DNA of 48,710 bases from Terriglobales bacterium (GCA_035691485.1 DASSIZ010000116.1:1-48710), one strand, 5' to 3'. Counted from the stretch's first letter, positions 8,654-18,422 are shown. The notes: generated from the letters alone by a model not told the origin. Program-made: numbers and translations.

Positions 8654-9358
8654 TCATGTGCCGTTCAGCAAATCGGTGCAACAGTTCACGCACAGGTCGG
8701 GATGGAGCGCCACAAGCTGGTCGCGGGGAAAAATTCCCGTAGCGACGGCTACGATGGGCGCCTGCACCGCGCGCGCGGCGGCAATGTCAGAGGGAGTGTC
8801 GCCGACGATGCAGACGCGGGCAGCAGCGCCGAGCCGGCGGCGGGCTTCGCTGATGCCGTGACGAAAGATGTCCTCGCGCAATTCCAGTTGATCGCTGAAA
8901 GATCCGAAGTCGAAATAATGCCGCAGCCCGGCGGCTTCCAGCTTCGTCCAGCCAATCGGCTCCAGGTTGCCGGAAACTACGGCTAACAGTTTTTCTCTCT
9001 GGCGCAGGGACTCCAGTAGTTCGCGGACGGAAGGGCAGAGTTCAACTTGAATGCCGGCGGCGTTGCGGCGGACCTCATCGCACATGGAGCGTGCCAGGTC
9101 GGGCAGCTTGCGCTCGAACTCCTCGCCGAAAACCCCGGCACGCGCGAGCACAGCGCGCAGGATGCCGAGGTCGGTATTGCCATGGACGGGCACGCCATCG
9201 ATCGTGCCCTCGATGCCGAACAGGGCGCGCAGCGCGTTGCGGAAGGCGTGGTAGTGGACGCCGTCGCGCGAGTTCAGCAGGGTGCCGTCAATGTCGAACA
9301 GGTAGGCGTCTGCTTCCCACCAGCGGAACGGAGATGCGGCGGCGCGCGATGTTTCCAT
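8654..9358 (-). CDS. HAD superfamily phosphatase (phosphoglycolate phosphatase-like)
   Basis: This 234-residue cytoplasmic hydrolase has the HAD motifs in order: FDIDGT with nucleophile Asp22 and Asp24, VVSGN (motif II Ser) near the middle, a Lys region around WTKLEAAG, and VGDTPSDIAAAR (motif IV) near residue 190. A helical cap of about 80 residues lies between motifs I and II, as in phosphoglycolate phosphatase and beta-phosphoglucomutase relatives. The substrate cannot be read from sequence. It lies 16 bases downstream of the ymdB-like gene on the same strand, so the two are probably cotranscribed. Confidence 0.85.
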   Translation of the reverse strand: METSRAAASPFRWWEADAYLFDIDGTLLNSRDGVHYHAFRNALRALFGIEGTIDGVPVHGNTDLGILRAVLARAGVFGEEFERKLPDLARSMCDEVRRNAAGIQVELCPSVRELLESLRQREKLLAVVSGNLEPIGWTKLEAAGLRHYFDFGSFSDQLELREDIFRHGISEARRRLGAAARVCIVGDTPSDIAAARAVQAPIVAVATGIFPRDQLVALHPDLCVNCCTDLLNGT

Positions 9359-9374
9359 TCAATCCTGGGCGGCC

Positions 9375-10187
9375 TTACAGGCTCGCACCCTGGCGGCCGG
9401 GAATCATGATGCGCTCGACGGCGGTAGCGCGGCCGGTGTGCTGGTCGCACTCCACATACACGCCGCAGAAATGAACGTCGCCATGCGCCGCCTCCCAGCG
9501 AGCGGGCATGTTGGTGAGAAAACGGTGGATCACCAGTTCTTTCTGCACGCCAATCACGCTGTCATAAGGACCAGTCATGCCCACGTCCGTCTGATAAGCG
9601 GTGCCGTTGGGCAGAATGCGGGTATCGGCGGTGGGAATGTGGGTGTGGGTGCCGAGAACCGCGGTCACGCGGCCGTCAAGATACCAGCCCATGGCGACCT
9701 TTTCCGAGGTTGCTTCGGCGTGGATGTCGACGAGGATGACCTTGGCCTTGGTCTTTGCGATGAGCGCGTCAGCCAGGCGGAAGGGATCGTCATTTTGGGG
9801 CAGGAAAACCCGGCCCTGGAGATTGATGACGGCGTAGGGAATATCGCCCACGGTTCCTTCGTACATGCCGATGCCGGGCGTTCCCTGGGGATAGTTGGCG
9901 GGCCGAAGCACGCGGCGCGCCGGACTGTGAGGATTGCCGTTGGCCGAATGGAAGTAGTCGATGATCTCGCGCTTGTCCCAGACATGATTGCCGGTGGTGA
10001 GCACGGCGATGTTGAGATCGAAAAGCTCGTCGATGATGGGCGGCGTGAGGCCGAATCCGCCGGCGGCGTTTTCGGCGTTGGCGATGACCAGATCAACCGG
10101 CCGCTGCTTGACGAAGGCGGGCAGGTGCTCCTTGACGCTGACGCGTCCGGGCTTGCCGAAAATGTCGCCGATAAAGAGGATGCGCAC
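9375..10187 (-). CDS. ymdB: YmdB-type metallophosphoesterase (TIGR00282 family)
   Basis: This 270-residue calcineurin-like phosphoesterase belongs to the YmdB family, whose Bacillus and Deinococcus members are di-iron cyclic-nucleotide phosphodiesterases. Metal ligands are visible: Asp8 (FIGDIFG), Glu39-Asn40 (ANAENAAGG), Asn67-His68 (TTGNHVWD), His156 (VDIHAEATSEK) and His181/His183 (GTHTHIPTADT). The start is GTG at 10187, giving the canonical MRILFIGDIFGKPGR opening. No transporter or kinase lies beside it; the downstream partner is a HAD phosphatase. The cyclic-nucleotide activity is family knowledge and was not deduced here. Confidence 0.9.
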   Translation of the reverse strand: MRILFIGDIFGKPGRVSVKEHLPAFVKQRPVDLVIANAENAAGGFGLTPPIIDELFDLNIAVLTTGNHVWDKREIIDYFHSANGNPHSPARRVLRPANYPQGTPGIGMYEGTVGDIPYAVINLQGRVFLPQNDDPFRLADALIAKTKAKVILVDIHAEATSEKVAMGWYLDGRVTAVLGTHTHIPTADTRILPNGTAYQTDVGMTGPYDSVIGVQKELVIHRFLTNMPARWEAAHGDVHFCGVYVECDQHTGRATAVERIMIPGRQGASL

Positions 10188-10258
10188 GGTCGAATTCTAA
10201 ACGTTGGATGGTAACACGGAGGCAACCGTCGACGGCCGACGGTCGATAGTCGACAAAA

Positions 10259-11791
10259 TCAAGGCTTGAGCTCGACCGTGGTGAGGAAGTCGTAATTGCC
10301 GGCGGGACTGATCTGGAAATTTGCCGTCCGGCGGGAATGCACGACTACGTTGTCGAGGTACCAGAGGTTGAGGTAGGGGAGGTCCTCGGCGAGCAATTGC
10401 TGGACGCGCAGGTACATCTGCTTGCGCTTTTGCGGGTCGAGTTCGCGGCGCGCCAGGTCAATCAGGCGATCGACTTCAGGATTGGCGTAGTAGCTGCGAT
10501 TGGCGCCGGCAGGCGGGGTGAAGGCGGAATGGAAGGCGTACTGGAACATGTCGGGGTCGTTGTTGCCGCCGATCCAGCGCAGGGGATAGAGCTGGAATGC
10601 TCCCTTTTGCACGTCGGAGAAAAAGGTGGCGAACTCAAAGGTCTTGATATCAAGTTCGACGCCGACGGCGCGCCACTGCTGCTGCAGAACTGCAGCCAAA
10701 AGGCGAGAGTTCTCCTCGGTGGAGGTCTTCATGGTTAAGTGAAAGCGCGTGCCGTTCCTGGCCGGGTAGCCGGCGGCGTCCAGAAGATCGCGGGCACGCT
10801 GCGGGTTGAAGTCGTAAGCGGGAAGGTCGGCCGTGAAGGCCCACGACTGCGGCGGAAGGATGGTGTAGGCGGGGCGTGCCTCATCGCGCCACAGATAATG
10901 AATCAGCGGGCGACGGTCAAGGGCATAGGCGAGCGCCTGGCGCACGCGCGGGTCGCGCAAGATCGGATCGCGGAGATTGAGCGCGACGTAGTTGAGCACG
11001 GTGCCGGGCGTCTGCTGGACTTCCAGGCGGGGATCTTTGCGGAGGGCGAGCACCATGTCGGCGGTGAGCGCGTTGAGGGCAACGTCGGCGCTGCCCTTTC
11101 GCAGTTCCAGCGCGCGCGTGGTGGTGTCAGGCACGACGATCATGCGGACGCGTGGAATGCGCGGCCGCTCGCGCCAGTACTGATCGTTGCGCTCGAGAAC
11201 GACTTCGCGGTCCTGCTGATTGCTGACCAGGCGGAAGGGCCCGGAGCCGACCGGGTTGCGATAAAAATCGCCGCCACTGCCGAAAGGCACGATGCCGATG
11301 GCGTCGTTGGCAACGTTCCACAGCAGCGAGGCCCAGGGTTCTTTCAGATGGAAGACGACGGTGGTGTCGTCGGGCGCGTCCACGTGGTCGACGAAGCGGT
11401 AGGTGCCGGTCTTCACCGTGCGCATGGTGCGGTTCATGATGGAGTCGAAGGTCCACTTGACGTCGCGCGCGGTGAGCGGGCGTCCGTCGTGGAAGCGCAC
11501 GCCGGAGCGCAGGTGGAAGACGTAGGTCAGCGGGTCGGGAATGTCCCAACTGGTGGCCAGCCACGGCTGCAGGTTGAAGTGCTCGTCGCGGTGGACCAGG
11601 GCGTCGAAGAGCAGCTCGTCAATGCGCTCCGAGTAAGCGTCAATTCCAACCCGGGGATCGAGATTGGTGGGGCTGCTCTCGATGATCATGACCAGGGTAT
11701 TGGCTTCGGGCTTCTTCGAACAGCCGAGAAGTCCTAAACCACAGAGGACAGCGATGACGGAGCCGAGAAGTTTCAAAGTTTCAAGTTTCAA
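10259..11791 (-). CDS. ABC-type oligopeptide-binding lipoprotein (SBP family 5)
   Basis: This is a family 5 extracellular solute-binding protein of about 510 residues. The lipobox LLGC (LGLLGCSKK, Cys at about 24) predicts a lipoprotein signal, consistent with processing by the LspA encoded further on. Typical SBP_bac_5 segments follow: NLDPRVG, VFHLRSGVRFHDGRPLTARDV and the late NDPDMFQYAFHS region. The start is uncertain: TTG at 11791 lies in a TTGAAACT microrepeat, and a second TTG at 11776 would give a tidier signal peptide (MKLLGSVIAVLCG...). No permease or ATPase genes adjoin it. Its place beside anmK and nagZ suggests binding of murein peptides in the manner of MppA, which is inference only. 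Confidence 0.88.
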   Translation of the reverse strand: MKLETLKLLGSVIAVLCGLGLLGCSKKPEANTLVMIIESSPTNLDPRVGIDAYSERIDELLFDALVHRDEHFNLQPWLATSWDIPDPLTYVFHLRSGVRFHDGRPLTARDVKWTFDSIMNRTMRTVKTGTYRFVDHVDAPDDTTVVFHLKEPWASLLWNVANDAIGIVPFGSGGDFYRNPVGSGPFRLVSNQQDREVVLERNDQYWRERPRIPRVRMIVVPDTTTRALELRKGSADVALNALTADMVLALRKDPRLEVQQTPGTVLNYVALNLRDPILRDPRVRQALAYALDRRPLIHYLWRDEARPAYTILPPQSWAFTADLPAYDFNPQRARDLLDAAGYPARNGTRFHLTMKTSTEENSRLLAAVLQQQWRAVGVELDIKTFEFATFFSDVQKGAFQLYPLRWIGGNNDPDMFQYAFHSAFTPPAGANRSYYANPEVDRLIDLARRELDPQKRKQMYLRVQQLLAEDLPYLNLWYLDNVVVHSRRTANFQISPAGNYDFLTTVELKP

Positions 11792-11797
11792 AGTTTC
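11770..11797. repeat. Degenerate TTTCAAAG/TTTCAAG microrepeat
   Basis: About 28 bases consist of alternating TTTCAAAG and TTTCAAG units, spanning the start region of the binding-protein gene. Similar but differently composed microrepeats occur at other gene boundaries in this window (near 10228, 13080, 25400 and 46235). No function is evident. Confidence 0.6.
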
Positions 11798-11877
11798 AGG
11801 TTAACGGAGCGAATTCACGTCATTGATGGTAGCCGATTGCCACGCCTCAATATTAGCGGCATGGCTGACCGCCGCGG

Positions 11878-13020
11878 CTAGGGGTAGGAAATTTTGCCGA
11901 GCACGGAGGGATGATTGGCGCCGGTGGCGGAAGGAATATTCGACGGCAGGCGCCGCCAGGTCTGGTAGGCGAGGACGGCAAAGGCGACCGCCTCCTTGGC
12001 TTCAGCCGGCAAGCCGAATTCGTCCGAGGCACGCAGCTTCACGCCGGGAAGTTCCGCGCCGAGCATGGAGAGCATGGTTTTGTTGTTGGCGCCGCCGCCG
12101 GAGACGATCATCTCTCGAAATTTCTTCGCCGAGGCCGGGGCCACGAAAGTGCGCACCGCGTCCGCGATGGAGCAGGCGGTAAGGGCGGTGGCGGTGGCGA
12201 CGATATCTTCCTTGGCGGCACGGCGGCAGCGGCGGAGGAAGTCGGCTACGAACTCGCGGCCAAACTCCTCGCGGCCGGCGGTCTTGGGCGGACGGCGGCG
12301 GAAGAACGGCTGATGCAGAAATTCCGATAGAACGACGTCGAGGACGCGGCCCCGCGCCGCAATGCGGCCGTCGCGGTCGAAAGGCTTGTTGAAGAGTTTT
12401 TCGGTAACGGCGTCGATGACCATGTTGCCGGGGCCAGTATCGAAAGCAATGACCTGCTCGGGCGTTGCCTTGGCAGGAATGGCGGTGAGATTGGCGATGC
12501 CTCCGATGTTCTGCACGATGCGCACGCGACGGCGATGGCGATAGGCGATGTAGTCAAGGAAGGGAACGAGGGGAGCGCCGGTGCCGCCGGCGGCCATGTC
12601 GGCCGGACGAAAGTCGCTGACCACGGGAACGCCCGTGCGTGCGGCAATCACCGCGCCTTCGCCGATCTGCCAGGTGGAGGCTACGCTGGCGCCGAGATAG
12701 GCGCGGGGCGTGCCCTGGTGATAGATGGTCTGACCGTGGCAGCCGACCAGATCGAGAGAGATGCGGGCGCGCTTGGCGGCGGCAGTGACGGCGCGGGCGT
12801 AGAGGCCGCCGAGCAGGAAATTGAGCCGCGAGAGGTCGGCGACACTGGCCTCCTGCGCGTTCATGAAATCCAGGACGGAACGGCGCACGCGCTGTGCGAA
12901 GGGAAACGTGGAGTGATGAAGAAGTTCGAAGCGGGTGCGAAAGCCGCGGCCGAGGACGCGCACGATGGCAACGTCAATGCCATCGGCCGAGGTGCCGCTC
13001 ATCACGCCGGCAACAATCAC
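11878..13020 (-). CDS. anmK: Anhydro-N-acetylmuramic acid kinase
   Basis: This 380-residue sugar kinase of the ASKHA fold opens and phosphorylates 1,6-anhydro-MurNAc to MurNAc-6-phosphate during peptidoglycan recycling. Diagnostic segments are GVMSGTSADGIDVA at the N-terminus, VSDFRPADMAAGGTGAPLVP (about 134-153), NIGGIANLTA (about 172-181) and AFDTGPGNMVIDA (about 193-205). The start is GTG at 13020, preceded by GGGAG. It lies 120 bases downstream of nagZ on the same strand, and NagZ supplies its substrate. No murQ etherase is in the window, so the next step must be encoded elsewhere. Confidence 0.94.
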   Translation of the reverse strand: MIVAGVMSGTSADGIDVAIVRVLGRGFRTRFELLHHSTFPFAQRVRRSVLDFMNAQEASVADLSRLNFLLGGLYARAVTAAAKRARISLDLVGCHGQTIYHQGTPRAYLGASVASTWQIGEGAVIAARTGVPVVSDFRPADMAAGGTGAPLVPFLDYIAYRHRRRVRIVQNIGGIANLTAIPAKATPEQVIAFDTGPGNMVIDAVTEKLFNKPFDRDGRIAARGRVLDVVLSEFLHQPFFRRRPPKTAGREEFGREFVADFLRRCRRAAKEDIVATATALTACSIADAVRTFVAPASAKKFREMIVSGGGANNKTMLSMLGAELPGVKLRASDEFGLPAEAKEAVAFAVLAYQTWRRLPSNIPSATGANHPSVLGKISYP

Positions 13021-13140
13021 GGGTGCGCTCCCATGCAGATTGAAGACTTAAGATGAGAATGGGGCACGTGCTTGTAATTTGCAATTTGAAATTCGAAATT
13101 TTCGCGGTGCACCATTTCCGGTGACGCCGGTGTTTATGGG

Positions 13141-14250
13141 TCACGCATTGGCGGTCTGCACCAGGCGACCTTCTTCGCTGAGTTCCCAGATTTCGCGGCG
13201 CAGGCGGTCGACGGTTTCGCCGGTCGGCGGCGGGGCGTGGCGTTTCAGTTCGGGGGCGCGCTTCTTGAATGAAAGCACGCGCCGCGCCTTCTCGGCGACC
13301 ATAGAGGCAAATTTGCGATCGCGCTCGGCAGTGGTCAGAACCGCTTCGTAAGAGCGCCAGACCATTTCCTCATTGTGGCAGACCATGAAAATGTCAGAGC
13401 CCGCCCTGAGAGTTTCGACAGCGGCCTCTTCCACCGACGCCGCGGCCAGCACCCCGCCCATTTCCAGATCGTCGCATAAGACAAGCCCGCGATAGCCGAT
13501 GCGCTTGCGCAGGATGTCGGAAATCCATTTGCGCGAGAGGCTGGCCGGGGTTTTGTCCTTGGTAATGGCGGGATAGGCAGCATGCGCGACCATCACGAAC
13601 GGCAGTTGCCGGTGCAATTCGCGATAGGGATAAAGGTGATCCACCAGCAGTTGTGAGGCGGGGGTCTTGATAAGCGGCAGCGACTTGTGAGTGTCCAGGT
13701 TGGCGGAGCCGAGGCCGGGAAAATGCTTGCCGCAGCCGAGGACGCGCGCGTCCTTAAGGCCGTGAAGGACCTCGCGGGCGTAAGCGGCAATTTTCTTGGG
13801 ATCGTCGGAAGCGGTGCGCGAGGTCAGTACTTTTCGCGACGGTTCCAAGCCCAGGTCCAGCACCGGGGCAAAATCGACGTTGAAGCCGAGCAGGCGGCAT
13901 TCATCGCCGAGCACGCGTCCATGGAGACGGAAAAGTTTTTTGTTGTTGCTGGCGGCGATGTCGGCAACGGAAGGCGCGGGAGCGATGAGATCTTTCAGGC
14001 GATCGACGGTGCCGCCTTCCATGTCGACGCAGAGGAAGGCGGGGGTGACGATGCACTTCTGAGTTTCGCGGAGAAGGTCCCAGGTCTGGCGCGCGGCGGT
14101 GATGTTGCGCTTGAAGAGGATGATGCCGCCGGGCTGCAAGCTGGAGATCATGGAGCGCAGGCGAGTCGAGGCTTCGGTGCCATCAAAGCCCATGACGAGG
14201 ATCTGCCCCACTTGTTTGATCAGGTCGGAAGTAGATTTGAATTTGGACAT
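13141..14250 (-). CDS. nagZ: Beta-N-acetylhexosaminidase, glycoside hydrolase family 3
   Basis: This 369-residue GH3 enzyme cleaves GlcNAc-anhydroMurNAc muropeptides. The first half is a TIM barrel with VDMEGG (75-80) and NVDFAPVLD (124-132). The catalytic His loop reads KHFPGLGSANLDTH (175-188), where NagZ enzymes have a Asp-x-His pair, here Asp186 and His188. The nucleophile Asp lies in LCDDLEMGG (Asp260 by alignment with SDDLSM). There is no signal peptide, which fits a cytoplasmic recycling enzyme. It lies 31 bases behind mutS and 120 bases ahead of anmK, on the same strand. Confidence 0.92.
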   Translation of the reverse strand: MSKFKSTSDLIKQVGQILVMGFDGTEASTRLRSMISSLQPGGIILFKRNITAARQTWDLLRETQKCIVTPAFLCVDMEGGTVDRLKDLIAPAPSVADIAASNNKKLFRLHGRVLGDECRLLGFNVDFAPVLDLGLEPSRKVLTSRTASDDPKKIAAYAREVLHGLKDARVLGCGKHFPGLGSANLDTHKSLPLIKTPASQLLVDHLYPYRELHRQLPFVMVAHAAYPAITKDKTPASLSRKWISDILRKRIGYRGLVLCDDLEMGGVLAAASVEEAAVETLRAGSDIFMVCHNEEMVWRSYEAVLTTAERDRKFASMVAEKARRVLSFKKRAPELKRHAPPPTGETVDRLRREIWELSEEGRLVQTANA

Positions 14251-14281
14251 TTACATAGCTTAACTAAAGTATCGGTTTCAA

Positions 14282-16951
14282 TTACTTGAGCTGCTGCTGC
14301 AGCGCGTGCAGCAGGTTGAGTGCTTGCAGCGGGGTGAGGTGGTCGAGATCGGCGTCGCGCAACTGGTCGACGATTTTTTGCGACAGGGGCGTGAACATGG
14401 TGAGCTGCACCGAGCCGGGATGGAGTTCGTCGGAGGCCAGTTCGCTGGTGAGGCGATGCTCGGCGGATTCGTGCTCGGTGAGAACTTCACGGGCGCGGGC
14501 GATGACCTCGGGGGGCAGGCCGGCCAGCTTGGCGACCTCGATGCCGTAACTGCGATCGGCGGCGCCGGGCTCGACCTTGCGCAGGAAGACGATGCCGCCG
14601 GCATTCTCCTTCACCGCGACGTGGTAGTTCTTAACGCCGGAAAGCCGATCGGCAAGTTCGGTGAGCTCATGATAGTGGGTGGCGAACAGCGTCCGGGCGC
14701 GAGTGCGGGCGTGGATGTACTCGATAGCGGCCCAGGCGATGGCGAGGCCGTCGTAGGTGGCGGTGCCGCGGCCGACCTCATCGAGGAGGATGAGGGAACT
14801 GGGCGTGGCGGTGTTGAGGATGGCGGCGGTCTCGGTCATCTCCACCATGAAGGTGGATCGTCCGCGGGCAAGATTGTCGCTGGCGCCGATGCGGGTGAAG
14901 ATGCGGTCGACCACGCTGAGCCGGGCCGAACGCGCCGGAACGAACGAACCCATCTGGGCGAGGATCACGATGAGGGCGGCCTGGCGAAGATAAGTCGACT
15001 TGCCGCCCATGTTGGGGCCGGTGAGTACGAGGATGGTGTCGCTGGTGGAATTCAAGTAGAGATCGTTGGGAACGAATCGGTCGGCGCTGCCGGTGAGCTC
15101 GGGGCGCTCGACCACGGGATGACGTCCCTGGCGAACTTCGATTTCACCGCTGTCCACGAATTGCGGGCGGCAATAATCGCTGGCGGCGGCGAGGTGCGCG
15201 AGTCCGGCCAGCACATCGACCTGCGCGACCGCGAGCGCGGTTTGGCGGATCCGCTTCGCTTCACCGGCGATGGCGGCGCGCAGTTCGGCAAAGAGGCGGC
15301 GCTCGATGTCGACTATTTTCTCCTGCGCATCGAGGATCCTGGCTTCGTACTGCTTGAGCTCGGGGGTGGTGAAGCGCTCGGCATTGACCAGGGTCTGCTT
15401 GCGCTCGTAATCGGAGGGCGCGAGGTGGAGATTGGCCTTGCTGATCTCGAGGTAATAGCCGAAAACGGAATTGAATTTCACTTTCAGCGAGGCGATGCCG
15501 GTGCGCTGGCGCTCGCGTTCCTCGATTTGCGCCAGGAACTGCTTGCTGTTGCGGCTGAGGGTGCGCAGCTCGTCGAGTTCGGAATCGATGGCGGCGCGGA
15601 TGACACCGCCATCCGCCAGGGTCAAAGGCGGTTCTTCGACCAGCGTGCTCTCAATGCGGGCGCGCAGGTCAGCGAGATCGTCCAGAGAAGCGAGCAAGGA
15701 GACGAGGCGCTGGCTGCGGAAGCGCCCCAGGGCTTGGCGAATTCCCGGCAGCCGAGCCAGGGACGCGGCCAGCGCCAGCAGGTCGCGGGGATTCGCCGTC
15801 TCCAAAGTAATGCGGCTGAGGAGACGCTCGATGTCGAAGACGCCCTCAAGGGCTCGGCGCAACTCCTCGCGTTCGACGGTGGCGCGCACCTGTTCCTCGA
15901 CCGCGTCCAGGCGCTGGTTGATTTCCCCGGCGGCGATGGACGGGCGCAACATGCAGGCGCGGAGCAGGCGCTTGCCCATGGGCGTCAGGCTGTGATCGAT
16001 GGCACGAAACAATGTGACGGCGTCGCCGGAGCCGGAGAACAGCGGCTCGACCAGCTCGAGATTGCGGACCGTGACGGCGTCGAGCACGAGGCAGTCCTGG
16101 CGTTCATAGAAGCCGATGCGGTCGACGTGATCGAGCGACCCGCGCTGCGTGCTGCGGACGTAATGAAGGATGGCGCCGGCGGCCGCCCCTGCCGCCGGAC
16201 GGCCAGCAAGACCGAAGCCTTCGAGCGAGAGAACGCCAAAATGATTTTCCACCAGGGGGAGGGCGTAATCCGGGGAGAAGACCCAGTCGTCGAGCGGGGT
16301 TTCGGTCCAGCCCGCGCTCGAGGGCGAGCGCGCTCCATGGCTGAGTTCAAACAGGGGCAGGGAAGAACCGAACAGGACTTCGCGCGGGCGCAGCTGTTCC
16401 AACTCTTCCAGGACGCGGCGTTCGGCGGTGTCGCCGGTGAACTCGGTGGCGCGAAACTCGCCGGTGGAAAGATCGAGGACGGCAAAACCGGCGACTGCCT
16501 GACGAGCGGCGCCGCCAGGGACACGCGCAACCGCGGCAAGAAAATTGTTTTCCTCGGAGCCCAGCGAGGAATCGGCAGCGGTGCCGGGGGTGACCACGCG
16601 GGTGACGGCGCGCTTGACAAGCTTCCCGGCGAGCCGCGGGTCTTCGACCTGGTCGCAGATGGCGACCTTGTAACCCTTCTTGATCAGCTTGGAGATGTAG
16701 CCCTCGGCGGCGTGATAGGGAACGCCGCACATGGGGACGGCGACGCCCTTCTCCTTGTTGCGCGAAGTGAGCGTGATCTGGAGCTCGCGGGCAGCGACGA
16801 CCGCGTCCTCGAAAAAAAGTTCGTAGAAATCGCCGAGGCGAAAGAAGAGAAGCGCGTTAGGATGCTCGCGCTTGATGGCGGTGTACTGGCGCATCAATGG
16901 GGTGGCAGGCGCGGCGTCGGCCACGGGCTTCGAGGTGGAGAATTCGTCCAT
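14282..16951 (-). CDS. mutS: DNA mismatch repair protein MutS
   Basis: This 889-residue MutS is full length. The N-terminal mismatch-binding domain has the Phe-x-Glu motif in GDFYELF (Phe42, Glu44). The connector, lever and clamp domains follow, and the C-terminal ABC ATPase has Walker [10 protein letters not shown] (about 640-650), Walker [11 protein letters not shown] (about 720) and a later ATHYHEL histidine switch. It is divergent from the GalT-like gene and heads a run of minus-strand genes (mutS, nagZ, anmK). No mutL is in the window. Confidence 0.97.
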   Translation of the reverse strand: MDEFSTSKPVADAAPATPLMRQYTAIKREHPNALLFFRLGDFYELFFEDAVVAARELQITLTSRNKEKGVAVPMCGVPYHAAEGYISKLIKKGYKVAICDQVEDPRLAGKLVKRAVTRVVTPGTAADSSLGSEENNFLAAVARVPGGAARQAVAGFAVLDLSTGEFRATEFTGDTAERRVLEELEQLRPREVLFGSSLPLFELSHGARSPSSAGWTETPLDDWVFSPDYALPLVENHFGVLSLEGFGLAGRPAAGAAAGAILHYVRSTQRGSLDHVDRIGFYERQDCLVLDAVTVRNLELVEPLFSGSGDAVTLFRAIDHSLTPMGKRLLRACMLRPSIAAGEINQRLDAVEEQVRATVEREELRRALEGVFDIERLLSRITLETANPRDLLALAASLARLPGIRQALGRFRSQRLVSLLASLDDLADLRARIESTLVEEPPLTLADGGVIRAAIDSELDELRTLSRNSKQFLAQIEERERQRTGIASLKVKFNSVFGYYLEISKANLHLAPSDYERKQTLVNAERFTTPELKQYEARILDAQEKIVDIERRLFAELRAAIAGEAKRIRQTALAVAQVDVLAGLAHLAAASDYCRPQFVDSGEIEVRQGRHPVVERPELTGSADRFVPNDLYLNSTSDTILVLTGPNMGGKSTYLRQAALIVILAQMGSFVPARSARLSVVDRIFTRIGASDNLARGRSTFMVEMTETAAILNTATPSSLILLDEVGRGTATYDGLAIAWAAIEYIHARTRARTLFATHYHELTELADRLSGVKNYHVAVKENAGGIVFLRKVEPGAADRSYGIEVAKLAGLPPEVIARAREVLTEHESAEHRLTSELASDELHPGSVQLTMFTPLSQKIVDQLRDADLDHLTPLQALNLLHALQQQLK

Positions 16952-17050
16952 CGGCGGCGGAACTTGCGCGGATTATAACAAGCTGCGGCGGCATCGCTAC
17001 GCCCGGGTAAGAATTTTGCGTACAATGCTTCCGTTGGAAGTGAATTCCTG

Positions 17051-18043
17051 ATGCCGATGGAACTGCGCAAAGATCCAATCACACGCTCGTGGGTCATTAC
17101 CGGTGACGAGGTGCCGTCGCCGGCGGGAGAGACGCGCTGTCATTTTTGTCCTGATTGGACGGGCGGGCCGCAGGTGATCGCGACGCGTCCATCACTGGAC
17201 GGCGGGCCGTGGTCGTCACGCGCGGTGGTTCATCCTAACCCGCTGTACCGCATTGAGGGCGAACCGGGGCGGCGAGGCGACGGGTTATACGACCGCATGG
17301 CGCCGGTGGGAGCGCACGAAGTTCTTGTGGAAAATCCGCGCCACGACGGCAACCTGTGGAAGGTGGGCGATGCGGAAATCGACGAGTTCCTGCTGCTCAC
17401 CGCCAATCGCATCCTGGATCTGAAACGCGACCGGCGATTCAAGTACATCACGGTTTTCAAGAACCACGGACCCCTGGCGGGGCAGGAATTCGATCATCCC
17501 ACATCGCAAATCACCGCCAGCACCTTCGTTCCACGGCGGGTTCTGTACGAACTGCGGGCCGGGCGCGAGTACTTCCAGCAGAAAGAACGGTGCGTATTCT
17601 GCGACATCATCGCGCAGGAAGAACAGCAGGCGTTGCGGATGGTGGAAGCGCGAGGAGACTACATTTCAATGTGCCCGTATGCGCCGCGGGTGCCCTACGA
17701 GACGTGGATATTACCGCGCACGCACGAGGCATTTTTCGAGCGCACGGTGCAGCGGCCGGGCGGCATCCGCGACCTGAGCGCCCTGCTGCGGCGCACGCTG
17801 CTGCGCATCCGGGCCGTGACTGAGCAATTCCACCTCGTGGTGCATACCGCGCCAAACACGCTGCACCGTTCCGAGATCCTGAACTACTGGAAGACGATCG
17901 ACGAGGATTACCACTGGCACATCGAAATTCTGCCGCTGTCGCCGAAGACGTCGAAGTCGTACACCTTCAAGGAGGTGTACTTCACGCCGGTGACGTCGGA
18001 AACGGCGGCGGCGCGGCTGAGGGAAACCAGCCCCGGCGACTGA
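17051..18043 (+). CDS. GalT-fold nucleotidyltransferase homologue lacking the nucleophilic His
   Basis: This 330-residue protein has the galactose-1-phosphate uridylyltransferase fold (HIT superfamily branch). The zinc site is present: Cys30/Cys33 (CHFC), His139 (KNHGPLAGQ) and His149. The second metal motif HWH (288-290) and a further CxxC (181/184, CVFC) are also there. However, the active-site triplet that is His-Pro-His in GalT, with the second His forming the uridylyl-enzyme intermediate, reads His149-Pro150-Thr151 here (codons CAT CCC ACA). The reading frame is intact and everything around it is conserved, so this is a substitution, not a frameshift. Classical GalT chemistry is therefore doubtful. 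A phosphorylase, hydrolase or binding role is possible, and no galK or galE adjoins it. A TACAAT -10-like element lies at 17021-17026. Confidence 0.8.
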   Translation: MPMELRKDPITRSWVITGDEVPSPAGETRCHFCPDWTGGPQVIATRPSLDGGPWSSRAVVHPNPLYRIEGEPGRRGDGLYDRMAPVGAHEVLVENPRHDGNLWKVGDAEIDEFLLLTANRILDLKRDRRFKYITVFKNHGPLAGQEFDHPTSQITASTFVPRRVLYELRAGREYFQQKERCVFCDIIAQEEQQALRMVEARGDYISMCPYAPRVPYETWILPRTHEAFFERTVQRPGGIRDLSALLRRTLLRIRAVTEQFHLVVHTAPNTLHRSEILNYWKTIDEDYHWHIEILPLSPKTSKSYTFKEVYFTPVTSETAAARLRETSPGD

Positions 18044-18051
18044 GCGCCCGT

Positions 18052-18408
18052 ATGGCTCTCCGCAGGATCAAGACGCACAGCGCGCAGACCGGCTACGTAT
18101 ACGAATACTACTTTGTCGGGAAACGCCGTTCGCTGCCGGGGGAGACAGCGGCCACGGAGTACATTTTCGATGCCAGCGCAGACCGCAAGACGCGCTTTTC
18201 GGTGAGCGTGTTTGTCCCCGACGAGGCAGCCCATGAGTGGGCGTCGTCGCACGGACGGACGCTTACCGACCCGGAGCAGTACGCGGCGGCGAAGATGCGG
18301 CTGCTGCAGGGGTTTGACGAGATTGAAGACATGCTGAAGGCGGGACGGCGCCTGACGCTGGACGGCGGAGAAATCGCGACGCTGCTGGGGGAAATCGGGG
18401 TGGAGTAG
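18052..18408 (+). CDS. Small conserved-looking protein of unknown function
   Basis: This 118-residue protein is soluble, has no cysteine or membrane segment, and alternates predicted beta strands with a C-terminal helical half (about 70-118). The start follows the GalT-like stop by only 8 bases, so the two are probably translated from one message. I do not recognise the family. Codon use resembles its neighbours, and the frame covers the whole gap between galT and the heme operon leader, which supports it being a real gene. Confidence 0.7.
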   Translation: MALRRIKTHSAQTGYVYEYYFVGKRRSLPGETAATEYIFDASADRKTRFSVSVFVPDEAAHEWASSHGRTLTDPEQYAAAKMRLLQGFDEIEDMLKAGRRLTLDGGEIATLLGEIGVE

Positions 18409-18422
18409 CCTGCCGGGCACAT

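Noticed and set aside
14306-16978. An 890-codon open frame on the plus strand antisense to mutS
   Set aside because: MutS motifs on the minus strand are complete. The antisense product is Gly/Glu/Asp-rich without domains, as expected for a GC-rich shadow frame.
17051-18043. Annotation of the GalT-fold gene as functional galT
   Set aside because: The nucleophilic His is replaced by Thr and no other Leloir-pathway gene is nearby, so the symbol was withheld.
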